Shown piece after piece: positions 17,017 through 26,189 of a stretch of 56,220 nucleotides of DNA. The position numbers were made by a program, and so were the translations under genes. The notes below the pieces were generated by a model. It saw only the letters and a program-made list of their open reading frames with translations, searched no databases and was not told where the DNA came from. This DNA is from Candidatus Nanopelagicaceae bacterium. GTDB lineage: Bacteria; Actinomycetota; Actinomycetes; Nanopelagicales; Nanopelagicaceae. The stretch is from positions 1-56,220 of the forward strand of contig VEQF01000006.1 in NCBI GenBank assembly GCA_018883365.1, in the 5' to 3' direction. How positions within the stretch are numbered: the stretch's first letter is position 1; each line of letters opens with the position of its first letter.

Positions 17017-17932
17017 AGCAGCTTTTGTAGCGATCGTTGGTCGACCGAATACCGGAAAATCCACTTTAGTAAATGCTTTAGTGGGAGAGAAAATCGTCAT
17101 CACCTCTCATCATCCAAACACCACTAGAAATGCCATCAGAGGAATTGTTACAACACCTGATTATCAATTGGTGGTAGTAGATACACCTGGTGTTCATAAG
17201 CCAAAAACCTTACTCGGCGGTGCGCTAAATACCATGGTGAGTGAGAGTATGGATTCGGTGGATTCAATCGTGATGTGCATTCCCGCGATTGAAGATATTG
17301 GATCAGGCGATAAATTTATTGCCGATGAAATAGCTACCCACAAGAATGCTAAGAAAATCTGCGCCATAACTATGGTCGATATGTCTAAGAAAGCTCAACT
17401 TCCACAACAGTTAATTGCTGCTAGTAAATTGGCGCAAGATGCTGGATTTCAATGGGATGACATAGTCCCACTCTCTGCTAAGACAGATGATCAAGTCCAG
17501 TTGTTGTTAGATCTGCTAGCTAAATATGCACCTGAGTCACCTGCCTTTTATCCCTCCGATATGAAATCAGACCAAGAACTTGAAACCCAGTTAGCTGACT
17601 TGATTCGTGAAGCGGCAATCGCTGATGTTTTCGAAGAGGTTCCCCATTCCATAGCGGTACTAATCGATGAAATAAGCGAGCGGGAAAAAAGGACCCCAGA
17701 TGAACGTCCTTTCTTTGATATCCATGCCTCAATCGTTGTTGAGCGCGATAGCCAAAAAGCCATAATCATTGGTAAAAAGGGTGAGCGATTGAAAGAAGTT
17801 GGCATAAACGCCAGAGGTGAGATTGAGAAGAAACTTAAAGGACGAGTTTTTCTTGGGTTGCATGTAAAAGTAATGCCGAATTGGCAAAGTGATGCAAAGG
17901 CGCTTACTAAGTTGGGATTTAACCAACAGTAA
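17006..17932 (+). CDS. era: GTPase Era (16S rRNA maturation)
   Basis: Ribosome-assembly GTPase with a C-terminal KH RNA-binding domain. G1 GRPNTGKST (residues 12-20) and G3 DTPG are canonical. The G4 segment reads ITMVDMSKK where the family has (N/T)KxD, so the guanine-stacking Lys is replaced by Met. The KH motif IIIGKKGERLKEVG is intact. 308 aa. ATG 17006 sits inside the end of dprA (11-nt overlap), with AGAGG just upstream; GTG 17003 is an alternative. Its place after dprA, not near recO or ybeY, is unusual. The stop abuts the convergent EamA gene. Confidence 0.92.
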   Translation: MSHKAAFVAIVGRPNTGKSTLVNALVGEKIVITSHHPNTTRNAIRGIVTTPDYQLVVVDTPGVHKPKTLLGGALNTMVSESMDSVDSIVMCIPAIEDIGSGDKFIADEIATHKNAKKICAITMVDMSKKAQLPQQLIAASKLAQDAGFQWDDIVPLSAKTDDQVQLLLDLLAKYAPESPAFYPSDMKSDQELETQLADLIREAAIADVFEEVPHSIAVLIDEISEREKRTPDERPFFDIHASIVVERDSQKAIIIGKKGERLKEVGINARGEIEKKLKGRVFLGLHVKVMPNWQSDAKALTKLGFNQQ

Positions 17933-18811
17933 TTAAGCTGCGATAACTGGGGCGACCGGCTTGCGGCTGGCGTAGTAGGAGCCAATCAAAACCAGAGGCA
18001 ATCCAATTGCAATCGCTAAGGTCAATTTTTCATTTAACAAAATGATTCCCAAGATGACCGCAATTGCGGTGTTTGGATAAACCACCAAGGAAGCACGTGC
18101 CGCACCGATTTCATCAAGTACGATGAAAAAGACCCAAAACGCGAGTGCCGTGCAAATAACTCCTAAGCCGACTGTGGAAAGAACAGCCTGAACCGATGGA
18201 GCTTTCTCTGGCAAATGTGTAAATGCAAAAGGGGCAAAGATTAGGGAGGAAATTCCCATAGCGATTCCATTTATTGCTACACCCGATGCGCCCGGTGCTT
18301 TGCTGGTGATCATGTTGACCGCCCAGGCGTAAGAAAAAGCGGAAACCAAAACACCAAATAGCGAAGCTAAATTCGCAACATCATTCAAAGATTCAATTCC
18401 AACAATTAGTGCAATCCCAACCAGCCCGATTCCAATTCCAAACACGCGGGTTCGATGTGCTGCAGTGGTATCTCCAGAGTAGTGAGCGAAGAAAGTTGCC
18501 CAAATGGGAACAGTTGCAATTAGCAAGGCAACAACTCCAGAGGAGAGATTTCTTTGTGAGCTAGTGATTAAAGTCCATGGAATAACCATTTCCAGGATTG
18601 CGTAAATCAGAATGTACTTCCAATATTTCAGAGCCGGAAAGAAAGTTTTTTTATAGAGTGCCAAGGGAATCAACACCGCTGCACCAATAAATACTCGGGA
18701 AAAAACAATTAGGGGGGTAGAAAGCTCATCCACTGCAACTTTCATGAATAGGTATGGGACGCCCCAAAGCAAACCCACTAGGGCAAACAAGCCCCAACCT
18801 TTACGTGACAT
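17933..18811 (-). CDS. EamA/DMT-family transporter
   Basis: 292 aa with about ten hydrophobic helices arranged as two EamA repeats, the shape of drug/metabolite transporters. It starts with a short basic N-terminus (MSRKGWGLFALVGLLWGVPY). Substrate unknown. Its ATG directly follows the glgM stop (TAA-ATG, no gap), so it is probably co-transcribed with glgM and translationally coupled. Its stop touches the era stop from the other strand. Confidence 0.85.
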   Translation of the reverse strand: MSRKGWGLFALVGLLWGVPYLFMKVAVDELSTPLIVFSRVFIGAAVLIPLALYKKTFFPALKYWKYILIYAILEMVIPWTLITSSQRNLSSGVVALLIATVPIWATFFAHYSGDTTAAHRTRVFGIGIGLVGIALIVGIESLNDVANLASLFGVLVSAFSYAWAVNMITSKAPGASGVAINGIAMGISSLIFAPFAFTHLPEKAPSVQAVLSTVGLGVICTALAFWVFFIVLDEIGAARASLVVYPNTAIAVILGIILLNEKLTLAIAIGLPLVLIGSYYASRKPVAPVIAA

Positions 18812-19990
18812 TTACTTGATTACGCTCCGATACAAATCGATAGTTTGTTGCGCAACCTTATCCCAGCCAAATTCCTCAACCGCTCTTTTTCGACCAGCTT
18901 TTCCCATACTAACTGCCAACTCAGTATTAGACATCACATCATTTATTGCTTTAGCAAGTCGCTTTTCGAACTCCGGTGCATCCTTTGTATATTCAACTAG
19001 CACTCCTGTTTTGCCGTCGGCGACTACCTCTGGAATTCCTCCAACATTGGATGCAACGACTGCTGTTTCGCAAGCCATGGCTTCCAAGTTAACAATTCCT
19101 AGCGGTTCATAAATTGAAGGACAAAGGAATGCCTGCGCTTGTGTAAGTAGCGCGGTTAATTCATGGTGCGGCAACATTTCTTTAATCCAAATGATGTTTC
19201 CACGGGCTTCGGAAAGTTCAGCAATTAATGCTTCTACCTCTTGGCCAATGGCCGGTTCATCGGGAGAGCTCGCAGCTAATACCAATGTGAAATCTGGATT
19301 GACACTTTGCCAAGCGCGAAGTACGTGTGCCAGACCCTTTTGCCGAGTGATTCGACCTACGAACATCGCGTACTTAGAGTGGATGCCATATTTCTCAATT
19401 ACTTTGGCATCATTGTTTGGGACAAACTTTTCGGTGTTGATGCCATTTCGAATTGTAAATACTTTTGTTGGATCAACACTGGGATACGCCTTGAGGACAT
19501 CGGATCGCATCCCATCGCTAACAGCAATAATTGCAGATGCGTTTTCAAAAGCTAATCTTTCCACCCAGGAAGAAATTTGATAGCCGCCGCCAAGTTGCTC
19601 AGCTTTCCAAGGTCGAAGTGGTTCGAGGGAATGGGCTGTTGCAACATGAGCAATTCCATAACTTTTAGCTGCTAAATATCCAGCAAAGTTTGCATACCAA
19701 GTATGGCTATGAACAACATTCGCCTCTGCAATTGGAGTTGATTGCCCCATAGCAATATCGCTATCAATTAGTAATGCTTGAAGGGCTGGATTTAATTGGG
19801 TTAATTCTCCAGTTATTGGATAAGCGTGGGCGTCATTTCGCGTTTCACCAAAGCAATGAACCTGAGATGAAATTTCTGGGAGCTGATTTAGAGCAGAAAC
19901 CAGGTTTGTCACATGAACCCCAGCTCCGCCGTAGATTTTTGGCGGCCATTCCTTGGTAATCATGGCTACTTTGACCTGTTTATTGCTCAC
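18812..19990 (-). CDS. glgM: GT4 glycogen / maltose-1-phosphate synthase (GlgM type)
   Basis: Retaining GT-B glycosyltransferase that uses ADP-glucose. It has the glycine-rich N-terminal loop KEWPPKIYGGAGVHV (about residues 13-27) and the GT4 C-terminal donor motif in PSIYEPLGIVNLEAMACETA (E-x7-E). At 392 aa it is the actinobacterial short form rather than the ~480-aa GT5 GlgA. In Mycobacterium tuberculosis the same divergent pair is glgM/glgC (Rv1212c/Rv1213), where GlgM joins ADP-glucose to glucose 1-phosphate to give maltose 1-phosphate. Start is GTG 19990, apparently leaderless. A plain glycogen synthase activity is the alternative. Confidence 0.88.
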   Translation of the reverse strand: MSNKQVKVAMITKEWPPKIYGGAGVHVTNLVSALNQLPEISSQVHCFGETRNDAHAYPITGELTQLNPALQALLIDSDIAMGQSTPIAEANVVHSHTWYANFAGYLAAKSYGIAHVATAHSLEPLRPWKAEQLGGGYQISSWVERLAFENASAIIAVSDGMRSDVLKAYPSVDPTKVFTIRNGINTEKFVPNNDAKVIEKYGIHSKYAMFVGRITRQKGLAHVLRAWQSVNPDFTLVLAASSPDEPAIGQEVEALIAELSEARGNIIWIKEMLPHHELTALLTQAQAFLCPSIYEPLGIVNLEAMACETAVVASNVGGIPEVVADGKTGVLVEYTKDAPEFEKRLAKAINDVMSNTELAVSMGKAGRKRAVEEFGWDKVAQQTIDLYRSVIK

Positions 19991-19996
19991 CCGCTA

Positions 19997-20006
19997 AGAG
20001 TATCGT
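19997..20006. promoter_or_regulatory. Shared bidirectional -10 element of glgM and glgC
   Basis: The 22-bp gap between the two start codons contains AGAGTATCGT. Read on the plus strand TATCGT (20001-20006) ends 6 nt before the glgC ATG; read on the minus strand TACTCT (20002-19997) ends 6 nt before the glgM GTG. The two hexamers share the central TA. Both genes would be transcribed leaderless from one symmetric element. Confidence 0.65.
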
Positions 20007-20012
20007 TAGGGC

Positions 20013-21236
20013 ATGGCGCGCTTAGATCTTCCGTTAGGAATAGTTCTTGCTGGTGGTGAAGGTAAGCGTTTGATGCCATTAACAGCGGATCGCGCAAAGC
20101 CAGCGGTGCCTTTCGGCGGCTCCTATCGCTTGGTCGATTTTGTTTTATCAAATCTAGTAAATGCCGGCTTTCTACGACTTGCAGTTCTTACTCAATACAA
20201 ATCACATTCTCTAGATCGCCACATAACCACAACTTGGCGTATGTCTAATTTATTGGGTAACTATGTAACTCCGGTGCCCGCACAACAAAGATTAGGTCCT
20301 CGTTGGTATACAGGTAGCGCTGATGCAATTTTGCAAAACTTTAATTTAATTCATGATGAGAATCCGAAGCACGTAATCGTGTTTGGTGCTGATCACGTTT
20401 ATCGAATGGATCCAGATCAGATGTATCAACAGCATCTACAGACTGGCGCAGGCGTGACAGTAGCGGCTATTCGAGTTAAGCGAAGTGAGGCCTCAGAGTT
20501 TGGCGTCATTGAGTTAGCAGAAGATGGAATTACAATTAAAGCTTTTCATGAAAAGCCTGCTAATCCACCTGCAATGCCAGGTCATCCAGATTTAGCATTG
20601 GTATCGATGGGAAATTACATTTTCCGCCGAGATGCAATGGAAGAGGCTTTGATAATTGATTCGGAGGATCCTGATAGTCGTCATGATATTGGCGGAAACA
20701 TAATTCCAGCGATGACAAATGCGGGACTGGCAAAAGTTTACGATTTTGCAAACAATGTAGTCCCAGGTGAAACCGAGCGAGACAAAGGTTATTGGCGGGA
20801 TGTGGGTTCAATAGACTCTTACTTTGATGCACATATGGATTTAGTTTCTCCACTGCCGATTTTCAATCTTTACAATCGCCAGTGGCCAATCTTGACTAAC
20901 CCTCCATCAAACCCACCAGCTAAATTCTCCGAACGCGGAATTGCATTTGATTCGGTAGTTGGAGCTGGATCAATCATTTCAGGCGGAGAATTGCGCAGAA
21001 CTGTTGCTTCATATGACGTAATGGTGAATCGCGATGCCGCGGTTGAAAGTGCGGTTTTGATGCCTTCAGTGAGGGTAGGTGAGGGAGCAAAAATTAAGAA
21101 TGCAATTCTTGATAAAAATGTTGTTGTAGAACCAGGTGCAACAATTGGGTACGACTTGGATCGAGATCGCGAGAGATTCACAGTTTCCTCTGGGGGAGTT
21201 GTAGTCGTAGGTAAAGGCATCACCGTAACGCGCTAG
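20013..21236 (+). CDS. glgC: Glucose-1-phosphate adenylyltransferase
   Basis: Makes ADP-glucose and pyrophosphate from ATP and glucose 1-phosphate. Nucleotidyltransferase signature [20 protein letters not shown] (about residues 8-27) with the catalytic Arg/Lys, [22 protein letters not shown] (metal Asp), and the C-terminal left-handed beta-helix ([19 protein letters not shown]). 407 aa, full length. Divergent from glgM across 22 bp. Confidence 0.96.
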   Translation: MARLDLPLGIVLAGGEGKRLMPLTADRAKPAVPFGGSYRLVDFVLSNLVNAGFLRLAVLTQYKSHSLDRHITTTWRMSNLLGNYVTPVPAQQRLGPRWYTGSADAILQNFNLIHDENPKHVIVFGADHVYRMDPDQMYQQHLQTGAGVTVAAIRVKRSEASEFGVIELAEDGITIKAFHEKPANPPAMPGHPDLALVSMGNYIFRRDAMEEALIIDSEDPDSRHDIGGNIIPAMTNAGLAKVYDFANNVVPGETERDKGYWRDVGSIDSYFDAHMDLVSPLPIFNLYNRQWPILTNPPSNPPAKFSERGIAFDSVVGAGSIISGGELRRTVASYDVMVNRDAAVESAVLMPSVRVGEGAKIKNAILDKNVVVEPGATIGYDLDRDRERFTVSSGGVVVVGKGITVTR

Positions 21237-21348
21237 ATAAGCCCTTAAGTTAGCTAAGAGTCCCAATGTCAAACTTTGAATAAGGTAGACTTTCGCCCGC
21301 GGTCAACGAAGACCTCAAACCTCTAGTAAATCTAATCGGAGTATTTTT

Positions 21349-22374
21349 ATGCGTTTCGGTGTGCTCACAGGTGGCGGAGATTGCCCAGGTCTTAATGCTG
21401 TTATTCGCGCAGTGGTTCGAAAAGGCGAGAAAGAATACGGCTACGAGTTCATTGGCTTTCGCGATGGCTGGAAGGGTCCGTTAGAAGGATTAACGATGCC
21501 GCTGAATATCGCAGCGACCCGTGGAATTTTGCCGCGCGGTGGAACCATCCTTGGATCATCACGCACCAATCCATTCAAAATTGAAAATGGCGTAGAGCGC
21601 ATCAAAGAAAACCTAGCCAAGATGAACATCGATGCTTTAATTGCAATTGGTGGCGAGGACACTCTAGGAGTTGCTACAAAGCTTCACGCATTAGGTGTAA
21701 AGGTAATTGGCGTTCCTAAGACTATTGATAACGATTTAAATAACACCGATTACACATTTGGTTTTGATACTTCGGTAAATATTGCGGTTGAAGCTATTGA
21801 CCGTTTGCACACCACCGCAGAGTCACATCATCGAGCATTAATTGTTGAAGTTATGGGCCGTCATGCTGGTTGGATCGCGTTGCACTCCGGACTTGCCGGC
21901 GGTGCTTCCTGCATCCTTATTCCAGAGGTTCCATTTGATATCGATAAAGTTTGTAAGTATGTGGAGTCTCGCTTCGAGCAGTCCTACGCGCCAATCATCG
22001 TGGTGGCTGAAGGCGCCCTGCCAAAGGATGGAGACTTGATTACCAAGGATTCCACCCTGGATGCATTTGGCCATGTAAAGCTTTCCGGTATCGGAGAGTG
22101 GCTGGCTAAGGAGATTGAGAAGCGCACTGGAACTGAAGCTCGAACCTCAATTCTCGGCCACATCCAACGTGGTGGAACTCCAACCGCCTTTGATCGTGTT
22201 CTGGCCACTCGCTTCGGTTTGCATGCAATAACAGCGGCACATGAAGGCGATTGGGGCAAGATGGTTGCGCTTCATGGCACAAACATCGCCCGAGTTCCTT
22301 TGGCCTCTGCAACCGAGAAGCTAAAGACGGTAGATCCTGCGCTGCTAGCCGAAGCCGAAGTTTTCTTCGGATAA
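21349..22374 (+). CDS. 6-phosphofructokinase, probably PPi-dependent
   Basis: Phosphofructokinase family A, 341 aa. Substrate motifs LTGGGDCPGLN, VMGRHAGWIA and GHIQRGGTPTAFDR are all present. At the two positions that separate donors, it has GGEDT (Asp where ATP enzymes have Gly104, E. coli numbering) and PKTIDND (Lys where ATP enzymes have Gly124). Both are the residues found in PPi-dependent enzymes such as that of Amycolatopsis methanolica. It would then interconvert fructose 6-phosphate and fructose 1,6-bisphosphate reversibly with PPi. GGAG 8 nt before ATG 21349 is a good ribosome binding site; a TAGACT at 21286 may be a -10 element in the 112-bp gap after glgC. Confidence 0.92.
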   Translation: MRFGVLTGGGDCPGLNAVIRAVVRKGEKEYGYEFIGFRDGWKGPLEGLTMPLNIAATRGILPRGGTILGSSRTNPFKIENGVERIKENLAKMNIDALIAIGGEDTLGVATKLHALGVKVIGVPKTIDNDLNNTDYTFGFDTSVNIAVEAIDRLHTTAESHHRALIVEVMGRHAGWIALHSGLAGGASCILIPEVPFDIDKVCKYVESRFEQSYAPIIVVAEGALPKDGDLITKDSTLDAFGHVKLSGIGEWLAKEIEKRTGTEARTSILGHIQRGGTPTAFDRVLATRFGLHAITAAHEGDWGKMVALHGTNIARVPLASATEKLKTVDPALLAEAEVFFG

Positions 22375-22403
22375 TTACTGCGCAAACTACCTCGATCATT
22401 CTC

Positions 22404-22409
22404 TAACCT
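22404..22409 (+). promoter_or_regulatory. Putative -10 element of the DAHP synthase gene (leaderless)
   Basis: TAACCT is followed by 7 nt (TGACTCC) and ATG 22417; no ribosome binding site is present. It lies in the 42-bp gap after the phosphofructokinase gene. Confidence 0.5.
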
Positions 22410-22416
22410 TGACTCC

Positions 22417-23775
22417 ATGGCCGGCGATATGAATACACAAAACTCAATCGATGGATTGTTTGATGATTCATTGAAAGCTGCCCAACAGCCAGCTTGGCCC
22501 GATAAGGCGGCATTAGATAAGGCGGTTAGTGAATTAAAGTCCTTGCCACCTTTGGTGTTCGCAGGAGAGTGTGACAACTTAAAGGCGCGAATTGCAGAAG
22601 CGGCAGATGGCAAGGCTTTTTGGTTGCAAGGTGGAGACTGTGCCGAAACCTTTGCTGCTGCAACAGCGGATTCAATTAGAAATCGCATAAAAACAATTTT
22701 GCAGATGGCCGCTGTACTTCAATATGGTGCTAGCTTGCCGGTTATCAAGGTTGGTCGAATGGCTGGCCAGTTCGCAAAACCGCGCAGCAATGATTTTGAA
22801 AAACGGGGCGATGTTTCTTTACCAGCTTATCGCGGCGATGCGGTAAATGATTTGGAATTCACTGAGTCAGCTCGCACCCCAGATCCAGCAAGATTGGTCA
22901 GGGTGTACAACACATCATCTGCAACTCTCAATTTAGTTCGAGCATTTACCCAGGGCGGATTTGCAGATCTGAGATTGGTCCATGAATGGAATAAGGGTTT
23001 TGTTAAAGATTCAAAAATCGGCACTCGTTATGAAGCAATGGCAAATGAAATTGGTCGCGCTCTAGATTTTATGCGAAGTGCTGGAATCAATCCTGAAGAG
23101 TTCAAAACAGTAGATTTTTACTCCAGCCACGAAGCTTTGATTCTTGAATACGAAAAAGCTCTAACCAGAATTGATTCACGCACCGGTCTTCCGTATGACG
23201 TATCGGCACACTTCGTTTGGATCGGCGAGCGGACCAGACAAATTGATGGCGCGCATATGGATTTTGCGAAGAAGATTAAGAATCCAATTGGCGTGAAGAT
23301 TGGACCAAAGACAACACCAGAGGATGCGCTGTCTTTAATTAAGGAGTTAAACCCAGAGAATGAGCCTGGTCGACTTACCTTCATTACCCGTATGGGTGCG
23401 GGAAATATCAGAAATATTCTTCCGGCAATAGTTGAAGCTGTTACTAAGTCGGGGTCAAAAGTGCTTTGGGTTTGCGATCCAATGCATGGAAATACCTACG
23501 AAGCTCCTAGTGGTTACAAGACCCGTAAATTTGATGATGTGCTGGAAGAGGTTAAAGGCTTCTTTGAAGTACATCAAAAACTTGGCACCCATCCAGGTGG
23601 CATTCATATAGAGCTAACCGGCGATGATGTTACTGAGTGCGTTGGCGGAGGCGAGGAAATCTCTCATGATGATTTAGCTACGCGCTACGAAACTGCATGT
23701 GATCCAAGACTTAACCACACCCAATCTCTGGAGTTGGCATTCTTGGTTGCAGAAATGTTGCGCGACCGAAAGTAA
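22417..23775 (+). CDS. aroG: Class II 3-deoxy-7-phosphoheptulonate synthase
   Basis: First enzyme of the shikimate pathway: phosphoenolpyruvate plus erythrose 4-phosphate to DAHP. It is the plant-like class II (AroA-II) form. Seen: FWLQGGDCAETF (metal Cys, about residue 75), KVGRMAGQFAKPRS, VDFYSSHEALILEYE, HFVWIGERTR, VKIGPKTTPED, WVCDPMHGNT (metal His) and HPGGIHIELTGDDVTEC. 452 aa. Proximity to a PASTA-domain Ser/Thr kinase gene is also seen in Streptomyces. ogt follows after 5 bp. Confidence 0.96.
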   Translation: MAGDMNTQNSIDGLFDDSLKAAQQPAWPDKAALDKAVSELKSLPPLVFAGECDNLKARIAEAADGKAFWLQGGDCAETFAAATADSIRNRIKTILQMAAVLQYGASLPVIKVGRMAGQFAKPRSNDFEKRGDVSLPAYRGDAVNDLEFTESARTPDPARLVRVYNTSSATLNLVRAFTQGGFADLRLVHEWNKGFVKDSKIGTRYEAMANEIGRALDFMRSAGINPEEFKTVDFYSSHEALILEYEKALTRIDSRTGLPYDVSAHFVWIGERTRQIDGAHMDFAKKIKNPIGVKIGPKTTPEDALSLIKELNPENEPGRLTFITRMGAGNIRNILPAIVEAVTKSGSKVLWVCDPMHGNTYEAPSGYKTRKFDDVLEEVKGFFEVHQKLGTHPGGIHIELTGDDVTECVGGGEEISHDDLATRYETACDPRLNHTQSLELAFLVAEMLRDRK

Positions 23776-23780
23776 GTTTC

Positions 23781-24281
23781 ATGGAGTCGCTATTAATTTC
23801 AAGTGTAAAGACCCCAATTGGAAGGCTATCGGTAATATCTAAAGAGGACATTTTGTTAGCCGCCGGCTTTGGTGAGCCGAGCCGGCTCAAATCAGGACTT
23901 GCTGAGCAAGATCGTAAGTTAGGTTTTAAAACCGTTCGTAATATCTCAGGTATAACTGATTTGATTTCTGATTATTTTTCCGGAGACTTACTTGCACTTG
24001 AGAAAATTTCAGAACGTCAAATAGGTGGAGAGTTTTCACAACGAGCTTGGCGTGCGATGCGGCGCACCAAAGCGGGCAAAACAATTTCCTATTCTCAGTT
24101 AGCGGCTAAAGCTGGATCTCCTAATGCGGTGCGCGCAGCCGGTTCGGCCTGCGCAAACAACTTGATTGCCATAGTCGTTCCTTGTCACAGAATTGTTAAG
24201 ACCGGTGGAGCATTGGGAAATTATGCTTATGGTCTTAAGGCAAAAGATTGGCTATTACGCCATGAAGGCGCGCTGCAGTAA
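23781..24281 (+). CDS. ogt: Methylated-DNA-protein cysteine methyltransferase
   Basis: Suicide repair of O6-alkylguanine. The active-site Cys is in VVPCHRIVKTGG, preceded by the helix-turn-helix with its Arg finger (AVRAAGSACANN). 166 aa with a short N-terminal domain and no Ada-type regulatory domain. Five bp after the DAHP synthase stop, so probably in the same message. The last 27 bp overlap the convergent threonine aldolase gene. Confidence 0.95.
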   Translation: MESLLISSVKTPIGRLSVISKEDILLAAGFGEPSRLKSGLAEQDRKLGFKTVRNISGITDLISDYFSGDLLALEKISERQIGGEFSQRAWRAMRRTKAGKTISYSQLAAKAGSPNAVRAAGSACANNLIAIVVPCHRIVKTGGALGNYAYGLKAKDWLLRHEGALQ

Positions 24282-25316
24282 TTTTTGCAGAATCTCGCTA
24301 GCTCTTTGAATCTGCGAATCACTTACATCCAAGTGGGTAACCAGGCGCACATATGTGGGACCCAGTGCGCTTACCCAAACGCCTTCTGCCTTTGCTGCTG
24401 CAGCAAACTCAGCTGCAGTTAACTTTGATCCAGCGAGATCGAGACCGACAATATTGGTTTCAACATGGCTGGGATTTATCGTTGAAGGCGCCACTTGCGC
24501 ACATGCCTTAGCAAGTTGTTTTGCTTTGACATGATCTTGAGCCAGCAATTCGATGTGGTTATCTAAAGCATAATGACCTGCGGCGGCAAGAATTCCAATC
24601 TGTCGCATGCCGGCCCCGTATCGCTTTCGCCAAATTCGCGCTTTTGAAACCCGTTCTTTAGTGGAGATCATTAATGAGCCAACTGGGGCACCCAAACCTT
24701 TTGATAGGCAGACGCTAATGGTGTCAAAGTATTTTCCGAACTCTGCGAAAGAAATTCCACTGGCAACGTGGGCATTCCAAATCCTTGCGCCATCTAAATG
24801 CATCGCCATACCCATCGGTTCACTGGCTTTTCGCAGGGCCGAGATCTCTGATAATGATTGAACTGTTCCACCGCCAAAGTTGTGGGTATTTTCAACTGCG
24901 ATTGCTGTGGTGGAAACTAGGTATGGTCCGGAGTTTGGTCGCGCAAAGCTCATAGCGTTTTCATGATCTAAAAGCCCGCGTTCATCGCGCCAAGTCCTGG
25001 TTGTAATGCCGCTAAAAACCGCAGCTGCTCCTAGTTCAGCGCGCGCGATATGTGAGTTAGCCTCGCAAATCAACTCTTCGCCTGGCCCTACCAAAGTTCT
25101 GATGGCCAATTGATTTGCAAGCGAACCGGTAGGAGTAAAGAGCGCCGCCTCTTTGCCAAACATTTCTGCAATTCGCTCTTCAAGTGAGTTAACAGTTGGG
25201 TCATCAGAGTAAACATCATCTCCAACCGCGGCCTCAGCAATTGCTGCTCGCATTTGTGGAGTTGGTTTTGAGACTGTGTCGGAACGTAAATCGACGATCT
25301 CTAACGCTGCGTTCAT
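24255..25316 (-). CDS. ltaE: Low-specificity L-threonine aldolase (PLP enzyme)
   Basis: Beta-eliminating lyase-type PLP enzyme that splits threonine or allo-threonine to glycine and acetaldehyde. DLRSDTVSKPTP at the N-terminus, EANSHIARAELGAAA, HLDGARIWNA (PLP-binding Asp) and SVCLSKGLGAPVGS (Schiff-base Lys, about residue 209) are all typical. 353 aa. Twelve bp after an EamA gene in a tightly packed minus-strand series; 3' overlap of 27 bp with ogt. Confidence 0.92.
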   Translation of the reverse strand: MNAALEIVDLRSDTVSKPTPQMRAAIAEAAVGDDVYSDDPTVNSLEERIAEMFGKEAALFTPTGSLANQLAIRTLVGPGEELICEANSHIARAELGAAAVFSGITTRTWRDERGLLDHENAMSFARPNSGPYLVSTTAIAVENTHNFGGGTVQSLSEISALRKASEPMGMAMHLDGARIWNAHVASGISFAEFGKYFDTISVCLSKGLGAPVGSLMISTKERVSKARIWRKRYGAGMRQIGILAAAGHYALDNHIELLAQDHVKAKQLAKACAQVAPSTINPSHVETNIVGLDLAGSKLTAAEFAAAAKAEGVWVSALGPTYVRLVTHLDVSDSQIQRASEILQKLLQRAFMA

Positions 25317-25328
25317 GGGGCAATAATC

Positions 25329-26189
25329 TCAGCTACGAGACTGATTGGAAACCCTCGGTTGCACGATGGCGAGCATTGCGAGTAAAACCATTCCACCGCC
25401 GACTGCCAGTCTCAAGGTGAAGGGTTCCATTCCATACATAAAGGAAAACAAAGCGGCAAATACAACTTCCATAGTCAGGATTACAGCTACCTTTGTCGTG
25501 GATATTCTGGCTTGAGACCAGGTTTGAATCACGAAGGCAAATGCGGTTGCAAAAACTGCGGTAAACAAAACTACTGACCAAACTTGCATATCGGGCGGCG
25601 CCTTGTATCCATTGATCAGTGCCGGTATTGCTGCGACTAGAGCACAACTGGTGAGTTGAACAACTGTTAGTGCGTAGGCATCGAAACTTTTACTCCAACT
25701 GCCAAGCAGGATTATGTGCAAGGCGAAAAGAGCGGCAGAAATAAGGACGAAAATCTCACCTGTTCCGACGCTCCAACCTTCAATTGATAAGACCGCAAGT
25801 CCAGCAACTGCGAGAAGTATGTAGAAACTAATCGCGAGCGTTAACTTTTCTTTTAAAAATAGGAAAGCCAATAATGGAGTTATGACTACATAAAGCCCCG
25901 TTATAAATCCAGTGATTGCGGGGGTAGTGCGATCTAGGCCAAGAGTCTGAAAGATATATCCGGCGCCAAGCGCGGCTCCGATTACTAAACCCTTTAAAAC
26001 CAAATCTTTGTTAAATTGTTTAAGTACCTTCGGCCTTATTGCGATCATCGCAATTGCGGCAACTAAGAAACGTGAAACTAGGAAGCTGTAAACATCCTGT
26101 TGATCCAGAATATCTTTCATCCAAACAAAGGAAATTCCCCACATGGCTGCAACGGCCAACAACGCCCATGGCGCTAACTTAAGCTGCAT
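25329..26189 (-). CDS. EamA/DMT-family transporter (second copy)
   Basis: 286-aa membrane protein with about ten helices in two EamA repeats (WALLAVAAMWGISFVWMKD near the start). Its ATG overlaps the nfo stop by one base (TAATG), which implies coupled translation. Substrate unknown; it is not a recent duplicate of the gene at 17933, because the helices differ substantially by eye. Confidence 0.85.
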   Translation of the reverse strand: MQLKLAPWALLAVAAMWGISFVWMKDILDQQDVYSFLVSRFLVAAIAMIAIRPKVLKQFNKDLVLKGLVIGAALGAGYIFQTLGLDRTTPAITGFITGLYVVITPLLAFLFLKEKLTLAISFYILLAVAGLAVLSIEGWSVGTGEIFVLISAALFALHIILLGSWSKSFDAYALTVVQLTSCALVAAIPALINGYKAPPDMQVWSVVLFTAVFATAFAFVIQTWSQARISTTKVAVILTMEVVFAALFSFMYGMEPFTLRLAVGGGMVLLAMLAIVQPRVSNQSRS

